Source: an uncultured Poribacteria bacterium
GTDB taxonomy: Bacteria; Poribacteria; WGA-4E; WGA-3G
NCBI GenBank assembly: GCA_951828515.1
Contig: OX639992.1
Location: 5,310,217 to 5,374,216 of the forward strand
DNA length: 64,000 nt
Direction: 5' to 3'
Positions 44,496-53,178 of this stretch are shown here, piece by piece. The translations under genes were made by a program, and so were the position numbers. A model generated the notes under the pieces. The model saw only the letters and a list, made by a program, of their open reading frames with translations. It searched no databases and was not told where the DNA came from. Numbering within the stretch: the first letter of the stretch is position 1; every line of letters begins with the position of its first letter.

Positions 44496-44612
44496 TAGTA
44501 AAGCCCATAATTACTTGGACACTACGGATAGGCGAGGATACACTCCTCACCAGCGGTGCTGCAGGTTTCTTTCACTGAACAACTGTCCACACATTTTCTG
44601 ACTTTACTTTAT
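44496..44612. mobile_element. MITE-like element, family A, copy 3
   Basis: A 117-base element with left end TAGTAAAGCCC (preceded by TA) and right end GACTTTACTTTA. The core GGCGAGGATACACTCCTCAC followed by CAGCGG has mismatches in the stem. It ends 25 bases before the PhyH start and so supplies its upstream region. Confidence 0.7.
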
Positions 44613-44637
44613 TATCCGTAAAATGGAGAAAGCATAT

Positions 44638-45411
44638 ATGCTCAGTCGTAAACAGAAGTTAGAGTTTTATGAGAACGGCTATATCTCTGTCCCCGGTGTT
44701 GTTCCACAACTGATGGTAGACGCGGCGCGACAGGCAATTAACCACTCCATCGGTGCGGTTGGTATGAACGAAGGGGACTTAGAGCGTTACCGAGCGCAAT
44801 CCTACTGCAGCGAAATTCGTGAAACCCCTGAGATCGTAGACCTCTTCAATAAAACGCCTATCCTCAAACTTTCGGAGTCATTGATGGGTGAAGGAAACGT
44901 TCAAATCCCGAACTCAGGGCAGATCGCATTGCGTTTTCCGGGTCCGTTGCGCGTGGATCCAAATGAACCACACGGACACCTTGATGGGTTAGGGAGTGGT
45001 AAGAATGGCATGGCAAAAGGGGTTTATCGTCGTGGATTTACCGCGCTCGCCGTGGTTTATCTCGCGGATGTCCCCGAACCGTATAACGGGAACTTCACTG
45101 TTTGGCCCAAATCGCATAGTTTCTTTGCCGACTATTTCAAAAAGGAAGGGCACGAAATATTGGCAGACGGAATGCCAAAACCGGAACTGCCGGAGGGACC
45201 AACGCAGATACTCGGTAAAGCAGGCGATGTCGTCCTGACACATCATCAGATCGTCCACACGGCGGCACCAAACGCTGCGGCTAATATCCGCTACGCTGTC
45301 ATCTTTCGGCTACGGCACGTTGACTGTGAAAAAAATGGTTATGATGCCTACACCGATATTTGGAATGAATGGCCCGGTATTCAAGAAGCAGTCGCCGCAT
45401 CTGATGCCTAA
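44638..45411 (+). CDS. Phytanoyl-CoA dioxygenase (PhyH) family protein
   Basis: A 257-residue Fe(II)/2-oxoglutarate oxygenase. The metal pair is in PHGHLDGL (HxD, about residue 117-119) and the distal His is in HHQIVHTAAPN near residue 200, followed by the Arg of NIRYAVIFR. The ATG at 44638 fits GGAG nine bases upstream better than the ATG at 44623. A terminator of the convergent LamG gene begins 26 bases after its stop. It differs strongly from the four other PhyH proteins in the window, so its substrate is probably also different. That substrate is unknown. Confidence 0.85.
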   Translation: MLSRKQKLEFYENGYISVPGVVPQLMVDAARQAINHSIGAVGMNEGDLERYRAQSYCSEIRETPEIVDLFNKTPILKLSESLMGEGNVQIPNSGQIALRFPGPLRVDPNEPHGHLDGLGSGKNGMAKGVYRRGFTALAVVYLADVPEPYNGNFTVWPKSHSFFADYFKKEGHEILADGMPKPELPEGPTQILGKAGDVVLTHHQIVHTAAPNAAANIRYAVIFRLRHVDCEKNGYDAYTDIWNEWPGIQEAVAASDA

Positions 45412-45428
45412 ACGATTGTTGGGAAAGC

Positions 45429-45458
45429 AAAAAAATGGGCGGCACTGTGATGCCGCCC
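45429..45458 (-). terminator. Rho-independent terminator of the LamG gene
   Basis: On the minus strand, the stem GGGCGGCA/TGCCGCCC (8 bp, 6-base loop) at 45458-45437 is followed by a run of T (complement of the A run at 45429-45435). It lies 10 bases after the stop of the gene ending at 45468. Confidence 0.75.
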
Positions 45459-45467
45459 TGTAACTTT

Positions 45468-46286
45468 CTACCGAGCGTCTTTAATATCGCCCCAAGTGGT
45501 ACTCAATTTGCCGTTCGGATCTACAGCAAAGGGGTTCCCGGGGCCGCTGGCAAGATGCTCAATTTCTTTTTCAGAAAGGGCGCGATGGAACAACAAGAAC
45601 TCATCCATCAGTCCGTTGAAGGGCCATGTAGGTCCCACGGCGGCATCAAACGCGGCTGCTTCTGAACCGATTCCAAGGAACCCGAATCGTGCAATACCTG
45701 CCCCTATGACTTTCGTCGGTGCCCCAATTTTTTCATCCAATTCTCCATCAACGTAGATGCGTTTCTCTTTCCCATCAAACGTTGCGGCAAGATGGTGCCA
45801 CTTGTCATCCGCAACATCAGTTTTACCAAACCAGTCATGGACCGGACAACAGTTGTCAAAAGCGACGAAAGTAGTTGCGGCATTTCCACCTACGTCATCA
45901 CCAACAGCAAAACGGAAAAATTCGCTGCGATCCCATGAGGCAATCATGCCTCTAACCCCCGTTTTTGTCCAAGCGGCAAGGGTAATCTCTTTAATCGGAT
46001 CCTTATACATATGTTCTCGTACCGCAATGTATTGCGTCGCGTTACCCGGGAACTCCATACACTCTCCGACCTTGCCTTTCACAATTTTAAAATCCTTACC
46101 GTGAAGGAATCCATCATTACCGTTGCCAGACACATCCAAGATATCATCCTTCTTGAGGGTATCTTTGTTAAAACTGTAGTAGATGATGAGTTCTTCCTCA
46201 CTGACACTCTGCGCGTGGCTTGCGACCACTGCCCCTGCCAGCATCAAACCCAACACCATCAATCTGAACATAAGAGCAGTATTCAT
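45468..46286 (-). CDS. Exported LamG (concanavalin-like) domain protein
   Basis: A 272-residue protein with a signal peptide (about 1-25, ending SHAQS) and a LamG/laminin-G-3-type jelly roll. The marks are YSFNKDT...DVSGNGNDG (about 38-60), ITLAAWTKT, DKWHHLAATFDGKEKRIYVD and a final GLMDEFLLFHRALSEKEI. Such domains bind carbohydrate or protein at the surface. The ATG at 46286 has AAGGAG; an earlier in-frame start at 46322 lies upstream of that site. It is the last gene of the minus-strand series that begins at 52224. Confidence 0.85.
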   Translation of the reverse strand: MNTALMFRLMVLGLMLAGAVVASHAQSVSEEELIIYYSFNKDTLKKDDILDVSGNGNDGFLHGKDFKIVKGKVGECMEFPGNATQYIAVREHMYKDPIKEITLAAWTKTGVRGMIASWDRSEFFRFAVGDDVGGNAATTFVAFDNCCPVHDWFGKTDVADDKWHHLAATFDGKEKRIYVDGELDEKIGAPTKVIGAGIARFGFLGIGSEAAAFDAAVGPTWPFNGLMDEFLLFHRALSEKEIEHLASGPGNPFAVDPNGKLSTTWGDIKDAR

Positions 46287-46478
46287 TGAGAATCTCCTTT
46301 TTCTACAACAATAAACACACACCCATCGCGTGTTTATGAGTCTTCTCTACATAAGTTACCATTGAGGTAAAATTCGCAATCGCAATTTCATTATACATGG
46401 GTTCTTAAGTAACGGCAAGCAAATTATGTCTCAGGCACTTAAAGTTCTACGAAACTCTTTTCGCATCGCTTATTACCT

Positions 46479-48440
46479 TCATGATACAAAACGAAGCGTT
46501 TGCTCATTGAAACCGTCTGGGCAAAGCACCAATTCTTGGAACATATATGTCGCTTCACCTGTCAATAAGCCCAGGATTGTCCATATACACCCTAAAACAA
46601 AGTCTCCAAGAATCAGTCCGAGAAATAGTGGCACCGCTCTACGATACCCATGAATCCCGCCGTATTTCAAAGTTATCCACTTTACCAACCAACAGACCAA
46701 AAACGGAAACCAGAGGTAGTTGAAATAGTAATAGCCAGCGAGTGGATAGGCAAGTGGATAAAGAGACCACCAAAGAAACCTTAGCCGCAAAGCAGTCCCA
46801 ACAAGGATGAATACTACACCAAAGCCTGTTGCGCCGAGTTGTGCGAAATCTGGATCTGTCGGTTGTTTCAACACTCGCGCAATAGCGTTGTAAGCAAGGT
46901 TTCCCCGCCACGCCCCTGGTCCGCCCCATTTATAGCCGAGTTCAAGGAATGCCCAGAGTGTTACAGCAATTGATAAAAACGTTGCCAACAGACATACCTT
47001 CCAGAGTTTACGCGTATCTATCGCAACGTTGCCTGCGGTAACGTTCGCTCGCTCCGCCAGTTTGAAGCTTTCCAGATAGGCAGGCATCGGTTTGTTTAGG
47101 AATTCTTTCGTGTGTGTCCAATGAGGAGCTGCGACAGTTAGCGTTTGTGCGGAAATACGATGACTTCCAATTGTTGCCACAATGAGTTGGAAAGGACCGA
47201 AGTAATGGATACCATGCATAAGGGGACCAAGTTCAGCCCGCATCCGTGTAAATCCGAACAGGATAAGATAGTAAATGCCGAAAAATGCGAAGGCAAAACT
47301 CAAGGACATTCCAGCTTGATAGCAGAAGCCGATTAAGAAGGCGATGCCTAACAGTGTTCCGCAGACTGCTGTCCGATATTGCATCGGTTCGGTGGCATCG
47401 TCAGGGACTGATGTTGGGTTTATCACGCCTTTCAGGACACGCCATAGATGCTTTCTCGCGAGCCACACTGTTACAACAACGATTCCTAAATACCCGCCTA
47501 ATACCTGCTGATCTGCAAACGGATAGTGTGGGACATTAACACCAACCATACTGCCAACGATGTACTGCAACTTCCATATAAAATAGAAAAACCAGCAGGA
47601 AAAGAGCAACCCAAGCGGAATGAGAAAGGTAAGCCCGATGATAAAAGGGTTTGCTTGAATAGGCATACCGGGCCAGCCTTGGATACTGTTCCAAGGGCGT
47701 TCTATAAAGTGTGCTGCCAGATTATAGGAAAGTGGAATTTTAGGGAGAACAGGGAAGAGAGCATTTAGACCGTTGAGAAGATTGATTGCTCCAGCGATGC
47801 CGAAACCGAGCCATAAGAGCCGGTTTTTGAAAAAGTACGCCTGCGTCATTTCAAAGGGTAAGTAGACTAATGGGTATGTCAATCTTTCCTGTTCTACCCA
47901 TTGCCGGCGGATGATGCTGTTGATACAAATCATCACAAAGCACAGGACTGTTAGGAAGAGCGTCCACCACACTAACGGTTGAATCCACCCTTTGATGTTT
48001 CTTGACGTATAGAATGAAGACTCCCCCGAAAAATAGCCTTCCAATGCTTTTTCAGAAGGTTCAAGCCACTGTGGAAGGTAGCTTAGGAACAAAGTCGCCC
48101 ATTCGTTTTCAGGTGTAGCGAACCACCGAGCGTTGCCCAAGGTGCCAAAAATAGTATGCGTGAAATCCTGTCCGCTCACCGATATAGACACCATCAGAAT
48201 GCTGTAAATTGTCAGCAATTCACCTTGATTTAAGGCACTCGTTGGTGTCCATCGCGTGAACAAAAGATTCAAGGTAATGACGAGGAACAGGCAGAAAACA
48301 GCATTGAAGAATATCGTCATTGTCGTGGGATCGCCGATACCCCACACTGTTTCTAATTGCACAACGAGATAGGCGTTGAGAGGAATAAACACCAAGCCTA
48401 TCAGCACCGCTCGAAGGGTTACGCCGCGTTTAGGAGTCAT
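46479..48440 (-). CDS. Multi-pass membrane protein, DUF6785/DUF6784-like
   Basis: A 653-residue integral membrane protein with about 14 hydrophobic segments. I recall the N-terminal pattern (LIGLVFIPLNAYLVVQLE, then LNQGELLTIYSILMVSIS) and ATPENEWATLF as typical of DUF6785 proteins found in planctomycete-like and poribacterial genomes. The C-terminal third, with the conserved WSLYPLAYPLAGYY, fits DUF6784. Function is unknown; a transport role is plausible by topology. No strong ribosome site lies before the ATG at 48440, and a remnant acetyltransferase frame overlaps the start by 11 bases. LamG genes lie on both sides on the same strand. Confidence 0.75.
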   Translation of the reverse strand: MTPKRGVTLRAVLIGLVFIPLNAYLVVQLETVWGIGDPTTMTIFFNAVFCLFLVITLNLLFTRWTPTSALNQGELLTIYSILMVSISVSGQDFTHTIFGTLGNARWFATPENEWATLFLSYLPQWLEPSEKALEGYFSGESSFYTSRNIKGWIQPLVWWTLFLTVLCFVMICINSIIRRQWVEQERLTYPLVYLPFEMTQAYFFKNRLLWLGFGIAGAINLLNGLNALFPVLPKIPLSYNLAAHFIERPWNSIQGWPGMPIQANPFIIGLTFLIPLGLLFSCWFFYFIWKLQYIVGSMVGVNVPHYPFADQQVLGGYLGIVVVTVWLARKHLWRVLKGVINPTSVPDDATEPMQYRTAVCGTLLGIAFLIGFCYQAGMSLSFAFAFFGIYYLILFGFTRMRAELGPLMHGIHYFGPFQLIVATIGSHRISAQTLTVAAPHWTHTKEFLNKPMPAYLESFKLAERANVTAGNVAIDTRKLWKVCLLATFLSIAVTLWAFLELGYKWGGPGAWRGNLAYNAIARVLKQPTDPDFAQLGATGFGVVFILVGTALRLRFLWWSLYPLAYPLAGYYYFNYLWFPFLVCWLVKWITLKYGGIHGYRRAVPLFLGLILGDFVLGCIWTILGLLTGEATYMFQELVLCPDGFNEQTLRFVS

Positions 48441-48585
48441 CTGTCAGGAATTTTTCCAGATAGATCACATCACGGAAACCACCGGCAAATTTCACATGTT
48501 TTTTGGCGGTCCCAATTTTTTGAAAGCCAAGATTGCTATAAAACCGAAGGGCTCGCGTGTTGTCTGCTATCACTACGTCGTGTGG
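48430..48585 (-). pseudogene. C-terminal remnant of a GNAT acetyltransferase
   Basis: The minus frame reads 51 codons, including ADNTRALRFYSNLGFQKIG, the acetyl-CoA-site motif B of GNAT enzymes, and ends LEKFLTDDS before a TAA that overlaps the start of the DUF6785 gene. A stop lies just upstream, five bases from the end of the LamG gene, and no start codon or motif A is present. The N-terminal two thirds are gone, apparently by a deletion that joined it to the LamG gene. Confidence 0.7.
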
Positions 48586-48589
48586 TTAC

Positions 48590-49339
48590 TTACCATTGAG
48601 TTTTCAGGTATCCCCACATTGTTGCTGCTTTCCCATTTGCTTTGACTGCGAGCTGTATCCCATTATTCATATCGCTTTTGATGTCGTCTACAGAGAGCGC
48701 GACGCTCAAAACCTGAAGTTCATCAATGAAGCCATCAATACCGTTACCGATGCGGAGTGGTGCGTCATTTGTTTCGGGATCTTTCGTGAAATCCCCGGAA
48801 GTTTCCTCTTTACCATTCACATATAACTTCAGGGCTTTTTTATCATAGGTTAATGCCACGTGATGCCATTTTCCATCAACGACATTGGTGGCACTTTCCA
48901 ATTCAACGGCATCTGTGTTACCGTCACTGGCAAAGATACCGTAGATTTTTCCGCCCCACATTTTTAAAGTATAGTTTCGGGTTGCTCGGTCATCCCCTAC
49001 CTGTTTGTAAGCGATGTTCTGCTCACCACCCCCTGTGTCATTTCGGAATTTAACCCACGCGGCGACTGTGAACGTTTTGAGATTCAACGTGTCTGTATGT
49101 TCGACTTCAAGATAAGTTCCGGGCTTAAAACCGACCGCCTTTCCGATTTTACCATCGTCCCATTCCAATTTTCCAGCAGCGATTTTAGCAGTGTGCTCAT
49201 GTCCAGAACTATCAGAAGCTTCATCGCCAGCCCCTTCATCGAAAAGCCAAATGCCAACAGCATCCGGGTGTTGGGCAGAAATAGGCAAACATATTGCGAA
49301 AGTAGAGAGAACAACGATTAAAGACAAACAATATTTCAT
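48590..49339 (-). CDS. Exported LamG (concanavalin-like) domain protein
   Basis: A 249-residue protein with a signal peptide (about 1-22, ending ISAQ). The mature part is a single LamG fold: WLFDEGAGDEASDSSGHEH, FTVAAWVKF, GKWHHVALTYDKKALKLYVN and GFIDELQVLSVAL. AGGAGA precedes the ATG. It shares the fold with the protein at 45468 but not close sequence. Both are probably surface or periplasmic binding proteins. It lies 20 bases after the PhyH gene and is probably cotranscribed with it. Confidence 0.83.
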   Translation of the reverse strand: MKYCLSLIVVLSTFAICLPISAQHPDAVGIWLFDEGAGDEASDSSGHEHTAKIAAGKLEWDDGKIGKAVGFKPGTYLEVEHTDTLNLKTFTVAAWVKFRNDTGGGEQNIAYKQVGDDRATRNYTLKMWGGKIYGIFASDGNTDAVELESATNVVDGKWHHVALTYDKKALKLYVNGKEETSGDFTKDPETNDAPLRIGNGIDGFIDELQVLSVALSVDDIKSDMNNGIQLAVKANGKAATMWGYLKTQW

Positions 49340-49359
49340 TCGATAATTTCTCCTGCGAT

Positions 49360-50196
49360 TTAGGAGTATCCACCGACACCTAACAGCATCCGTTCTTCCA
49401 TATCTGCATCTTCCAGAAAGGTGTGGGTTAACCCATCTTCGGGTTGTGCCCCACCGTGTGGCGATTTACGGAGCCAGGTCGGCGTATAACTTAAAATTAA
49501 CATTCGCCTCTTGGCATTGAGTGTTGGTAACCCACGATGCCAGAGATTGCCGTGGATCAGTACGCCGCCACCGGCTTTCACACGTAGTTCAATCTCGTTT
49601 TCCACAGGTCCATAGACATTCGGTGTCGCCTTGTCTAACCAGTTATGTGATCCTGGGACAATAGCGACTGCACCGGTATCCTCGTTCAAATCATCAAGAT
49701 AGATGAGGCAATCGATGCAGTGTGGACGTGAGAACCACGGTGGAATCGGATTCGAGATCACACGCATGTGTTGATGCCACGGTGTTTGCTGCTCTCGATC
49801 TTCCCCCGGATAACTGATGCGCGCACTCAAACCCCGCAACCGCACAAGCGGTCCCATCATCGCACGGGCAATTGATAATGTCGGTTGGAATTTCAAGAGT
49901 TCTAAGAACGTTTCGTCTTTATCCATCAGATGACGCGGAATGAAGCCCCACCCCCGTTTACCAGCCATCGCACTGTCTCGCTTTTCCGATTCACGTTCCT
50001 CCAAACGATCGAGAGCATCCGTCAATTTTTGGAGTGCATGTCCCTGAAAGAGTCCTTCACGAACGAGATAACCCGTTGCGGCGAACATCTGCAATTCTTC
50101 GAGGTTCGCGTGCACCTCAATTTCCCAATGTTGCCCCGTTTCTGCATTTGGATTGTGCACGTTTAGCACTTCGTACTCAAGTTTATGTCGTTCCAT
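49360..50196 (-). CDS. PhyH family protein with HxH in place of HxD
   Basis: A 278-residue protein of the phytanoyl-CoA dioxygenase fold. The site that normally reads HxD reads WHQHM (TPWHQHMRV, about residue 141-145), so the metal-binding Asp is replaced by His. The distal His is in NLWHRGLPTLN and the Arg in AKRRMLIL. Other PhyH proteins in the window keep Asp. It may bind metal with three histidines, bind a different metal, or be inactive. GAGGGA precedes the ATG. It lies between a Nudix gene and a LamG gene. Confidence 0.8.
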   Translation of the reverse strand: MERHKLEYEVLNVHNPNAETGQHWEIEVHANLEELQMFAATGYLVREGLFQGHALQKLTDALDRLEERESEKRDSAMAGKRGWGFIPRHLMDKDETFLELLKFQPTLSIARAMMGPLVRLRGLSARISYPGEDREQQTPWHQHMRVISNPIPPWFSRPHCIDCLIYLDDLNEDTGAVAIVPGSHNWLDKATPNVYGPVENEIELRVKAGGGVLIHGNLWHRGLPTLNAKRRMLILSYTPTWLRKSPHGGAQPEDGLTHTFLEDADMEERMLLGVGGYS

Positions 50197-50235
50197 ATTT
50201 CCCTCGATTGATTTTACAGTAAAATATGCGATTGA

Positions 50236-50631
50236 TTAGCGGTCTTCAAGACTGACGAATAAATCGCGATATATAGGTAAGGCAAGCTCCAATTTTAACG
50301 CCTCAGTGATTCCAAACCATCCGATCATTGAGTGCTCTTCCGGTTGTAAGCAATCCGGTTCGTCTTTCCAATCCGTTACGACAAATACATGGTAAGTGTG
50401 GTCGTTGTTGGAATCAAATAGCGTCGCGATGTGTTGAAACTGGATTGGTGTAACACCGATTTCTTCCTGCAATTCCCTGATGAGTGTCTGTGTCAGTGTT
50501 TCACCATTTTCGCAGTGTCCACCGATCATATCCCAAACATTCGGATAAGAAGTTCGGTGTTTAGCCCTTTTACCCAACAGAATTTCTTTATTCCTGAACA
50601 AGATTCCGAGGGCGCAAACTTTTGATTCCAT
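50236..50631 (-). CDS. Nudix hydrolase
   Basis: A 131-residue cytoplasmic pyrophosphohydrolase. The Nudix box is complete: GHCENGETLTQTLIRELQEE followed by IGV, with all metal-binding Glu residues. Its substrate could be a nucleotide diphosphate or another X-linked diphosphate; the sequence does not say. AGGAA lies before the ATG. It starts 12 bases after the SDR stop, so the two are likely cotranscribed. Confidence 0.9.
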   Translation of the reverse strand: MESKVCALGILFRNKEILLGKRAKHRTSYPNVWDMIGGHCENGETLTQTLIRELQEEIGVTPIQFQHIATLFDSNNDHTYHVFVVTDWKDEPDCLQPEEHSMIGWFGITEALKLELALPIYRDLFVSLEDR

Positions 50632-50643
50632 GGAATGAATTCC

Positions 50644-51402
50644 TCAAATTGTCGGCATCACATTCCCACCGCACACAGGGATATACGCACCCGTGATGTA
50701 ACTCGCGAGATCTGATGCAAGAAAAAGCACGGTATTGGCTATTTCTTGGGCAGTCCCACGGCGTTGCATCGGAACTTTGCTCCAATAATGTTCGTCGGAC
50801 GCGCTCGCTTCACTCTTTTCGCTGACAGTCCAGCCCGGTGCAACTTGGTTCACGGTAACGCCGTATGCCCCTACCTCTTTGGCAAGCACTCGCAGGACAC
50901 CGTCCATACCTCGCTTACCCGATGTGTAAGCACTCTGCCGTTCAAAATTTTGCATTGAACATTCCGTATTAATGCTAACAACGCGTCCCCATCCCGATTC
51001 AATCATCTGAGGGACAAAGGCTTGTGCCATGTATACATTGTGCAGAACACATGACTGGAACTGACTCTCATAGTCTTCAGCGGACTGCTCTAAAACCGAA
51101 GTCCAGCTATACTGAATTACGGCGTTATTGACGATGATGTCTGCCGTACCGAGTCGCTCTGAGACGGCATCACGCATAGCATTTATCGAATCCTGATTTG
51201 TGACATCCGCCTGCACTACGGCTGCCCGCACGCCTTTGGCGGTGATTTCGTCTCGCAGGAGTCGGGCTGTTTCTTGGTCCCTGTAGTAGCAGATTGCAAT
51301 ATCCGCGCCCGCTTCCGCTAAGGTCCTCACCATAACACGCCCTAACGCGCCTGAACCGCCTGTAATTACTGCTACTTTATTGGAAAGGTCGATCGGAATC
51401 AT
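50644..51402 (-). CDS. Short-chain dehydrogenase/reductase (SDR)
   Basis: A 252-residue classical SDR. The cofactor motif TGGSGALG is at residues 14-21, NNAV stands for the usual NNAG, and the catalytic YxxxK is in AYTSGKRG near residue 155. Thr stands 13 residues before the Tyr, where Ser is usual. The C-terminus has PMQRRGTAQEIANTVLFLAS, as in FabG-like enzymes. Probably NAD(P)-dependent oxidation or reduction of a small molecule; no substrate can be named. GGAG precedes the ATG. The gene lies between a PhyH gene and the Nudix gene. Confidence 0.92.
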   Translation of the reverse strand: MIPIDLSNKVAVITGGSGALGRVMVRTLAEAGADIAICYYRDQETARLLRDEITAKGVRAAVVQADVTNQDSINAMRDAVSERLGTADIIVNNAVIQYSWTSVLEQSAEDYESQFQSCVLHNVYMAQAFVPQMIESGWGRVVSINTECSMQNFERQSAYTSGKRGMDGVLRVLAKEVGAYGVTVNQVAPGWTVSEKSEASASDEHYWSKVPMQRRGTAQEIANTVLFLASDLASYITGAYIPVCGGNVMPTI

Positions 51403-51435
51403 TTCCGCTCCATGTTTTAAAGATCCCTCGCCGTG

Positions 51436-52224
51436 CTACGGCTGTAACAAATCACCAGGGATACGAGACATCGGATAGTTTGCGTCTTCGTCGCGATTCG
51501 CAATAATTTCTGGGATTTCGCTATCCCAATAGTCTGGTACGGTATTCGGACGGCTATGCCATGCGAGAATTAGCGTACGTCGAACACCGGTAAAGTTTTT
51601 GTGGGCAGAGTGTAAGATCCGCGCGTCTGCCATTACTAACGAACCCGCTTTTGCACAGACATCCACTTGATCCGGGTGATCACTGAACATGATAGGATGA
51701 TCTTCATCAATAAACCGCGCTCCCTGCTCATGGGCAGGCACCAATATGTCGTGCAAATCGGTTCGCTTGCGGTGTGACCCCGGAATAACCTTTAAGCAGC
51801 CATTTTCCCGATCCGTATCGGTAAGATAATAATTAAGGAAAATCGTTTGGGGCCACGGTGCGCAGCTGAGCGGATCGTTCCAGCGCATCCAATCTTGATG
51901 CCAATAGAGTGGGGGTCCCCCGGATTCCTTCGTCAGAATAATGATCCCACCAGATGATACAAAATCTCCGAACCCGATCTGTTCCAAAGCATCGCGTGCG
52001 GGTTGCCACTCCAGCAATTTTTGAATATGGGCGTTATCTTCACCGCGGACGTTGACGTGCTGTCCTTGATAGATAACATCCTCCGGTTCCACATGTCCTG
52101 CGATAAGTCGTTCTGATTCGTCTCGGAGTTCCTGTAAAAATTCCTCTGTCAGAACATCATCGACACTGCAGAACCCCTCTTCGATCATTTGCTCCCGTTT
52201 TTGTAAAGTAACTTCAGGTGTCAT
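51436..52224 (-). CDS. Phytanoyl-CoA dioxygenase (PhyH) family protein
   Basis: A 262-residue Fe(II)/2-oxoglutarate oxygenase. The HxD pair is in YWHQDWMRW near residue 107 and the distal His in DARILHSAHKN near residue 205, with Arg in RRTLILAWH. AAGGAG precedes a GTG-ATG pair; ATG at 52224 is preferred by spacing, GTG at 52227 is possible. It heads the minus-strand series of PhyH, SDR, Nudix, PhyH and LamG genes, whose gaps are 12-39 bases. This suggests one small-molecule pathway, substrate unknown. Confidence 0.87.
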   Translation of the reverse strand: MTPEVTLQKREQMIEEGFCSVDDVLTEEFLQELRDESERLIAGHVEPEDVIYQGQHVNVRGEDNAHIQKLLEWQPARDALEQIGFGDFVSSGGIIILTKESGGPPLYWHQDWMRWNDPLSCAPWPQTIFLNYYLTDTDRENGCLKVIPGSHRKRTDLHDILVPAHEQGARFIDEDHPIMFSDHPDQVDVCAKAGSLVMADARILHSAHKNFTGVRRTLILAWHSRPNTVPDYWDSEIPEIIANRDEDANYPMSRIPGDLLQP

Positions 52225-52227
52225 CAC

Positions 52228-52767
52228 ATGCTCCTTTATCTATAAATGTGATTCTGAAACTAAATCTAATCAAGTGTAGCATGAAAACTTGTTTTATTTT
52301 ATACGAATTCGCAGCGGAAAACAATAATTTTTTTCCGCGTAGCATAAACTGCTAGTTTGTGCCAACCCGCCAGGTAGACTATATTAACGCCAGTTTGAAA
52401 AAAAATAGTAGAAGCGAAGGCGGACGCAAATTGAGCAAAAAAGCAATGGAGTCACCCCAAAAAGGTGGTTTTTAGGGAACTAACCCCCTAAATCCCCCTT
52501 ATCAGGGGGACTGTAAGAGCAAATCTGTCTATCCTAAATATTTATCAAACTCACGTTATATTAAGAATAACATCTTTGTTGAAAATTTGGGATGAATACG
52601 CTATAATGAAAGTTATCAGTCTTCAGCCATCGGGTTCACTACGTTCGACCAACTTACCTGCTGTCTGATGGTGTTTTGAATGACAGCAATATCCAAGAGG
52701 TTGATTCAAAATAAGGTAGGGCAGCTATAGGTTTTAACGTTTCTGTCCCTATACTTAAAGAAGGATT
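52228..52767. other. Repeat-rich gap without a gene
   Basis: Contains, in order, a GTAG-headed palindrome (52339-52364, GTAGCATAAACTGCTAGTTT), a GGGGGTT/CCCCCTTATCAGGGGGA repeat (52480-52513) and a TTATCAGTCTTCAGCC tract (52612-52632). No gene or clear promoter in the rest. Confidence 0.5.
52480..52513. repeat. CCCCCTAAATCCCCCTTATC-type repeat
   Basis: CCCCCTAAATCCCCCTTATC followed by AGGGGGA, with the stem TCCCCCT/AGGGGGA. From memory, CCTAAATCCCCCTTA-type repeats are frequent in cyanobacterial genomes. A single copy is seen here. Confidence 0.5.
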
Positions 52768-53178
52768 ATGAATAATCAGTATGAATGTTTTGGTAGAGAT
52801 CTCACAGTGGGTTGTGCTCGAAAACTTATACAAGAGTTATTTAAAGGTCAAACTGTCCGCAGACATGAGGTAATTCGCAGAACCTCCAATGACGCAGATG
52901 CCTACTACCATCGGGGACTTGCAAATATTGGCTTGGAAGAATATGAGGCAGCCATTACTGACTTTGACGAGGCAATTCGCATAAATCCCAACGACGCGCA
53001 TTCTTACTACAATCAAGGCCTTGTGAAGTTTCGCCTCAATCGTCTCAGCAAAGCAGAGGAGGATCTCCAAATAGCATTGCAACTATCTGAACAAATCGAT
53101 GATGCGGAACTCATAGGCAATATTCGGTATCTCCTTTATGAAATCAATTCCCGAACTGTGGAAGGGGCTGATGAATAA
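52768..53178 (+). CDS. Small TPR-repeat protein
   Basis: A 136-residue protein with two clear tetratricopeptide repeats (about 48-115: AYYHRGLANIGLEEYEAAIT, SYYNQGLVKFRLNRLSKAEE) and a probable third C-terminal helix pair. TPRs mediate protein-protein contact. No signal peptide, so cytoplasmic. AAGGA precedes the ATG. Its last eight bases overlap the start of the methyltransferase gene, so the two are translationally coupled, and it may regulate or bind that enzyme. Confidence 0.82.
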   Translation: MNNQYECFGRDLTVGCARKLIQELFKGQTVRRHEVIRRTSNDADAYYHRGLANIGLEEYEAAITDFDEAIRINPNDAHSYYNQGLVKFRLNRLSKAEEDLQIALQLSEQIDDAELIGNIRYLLYEINSRTVEGADE

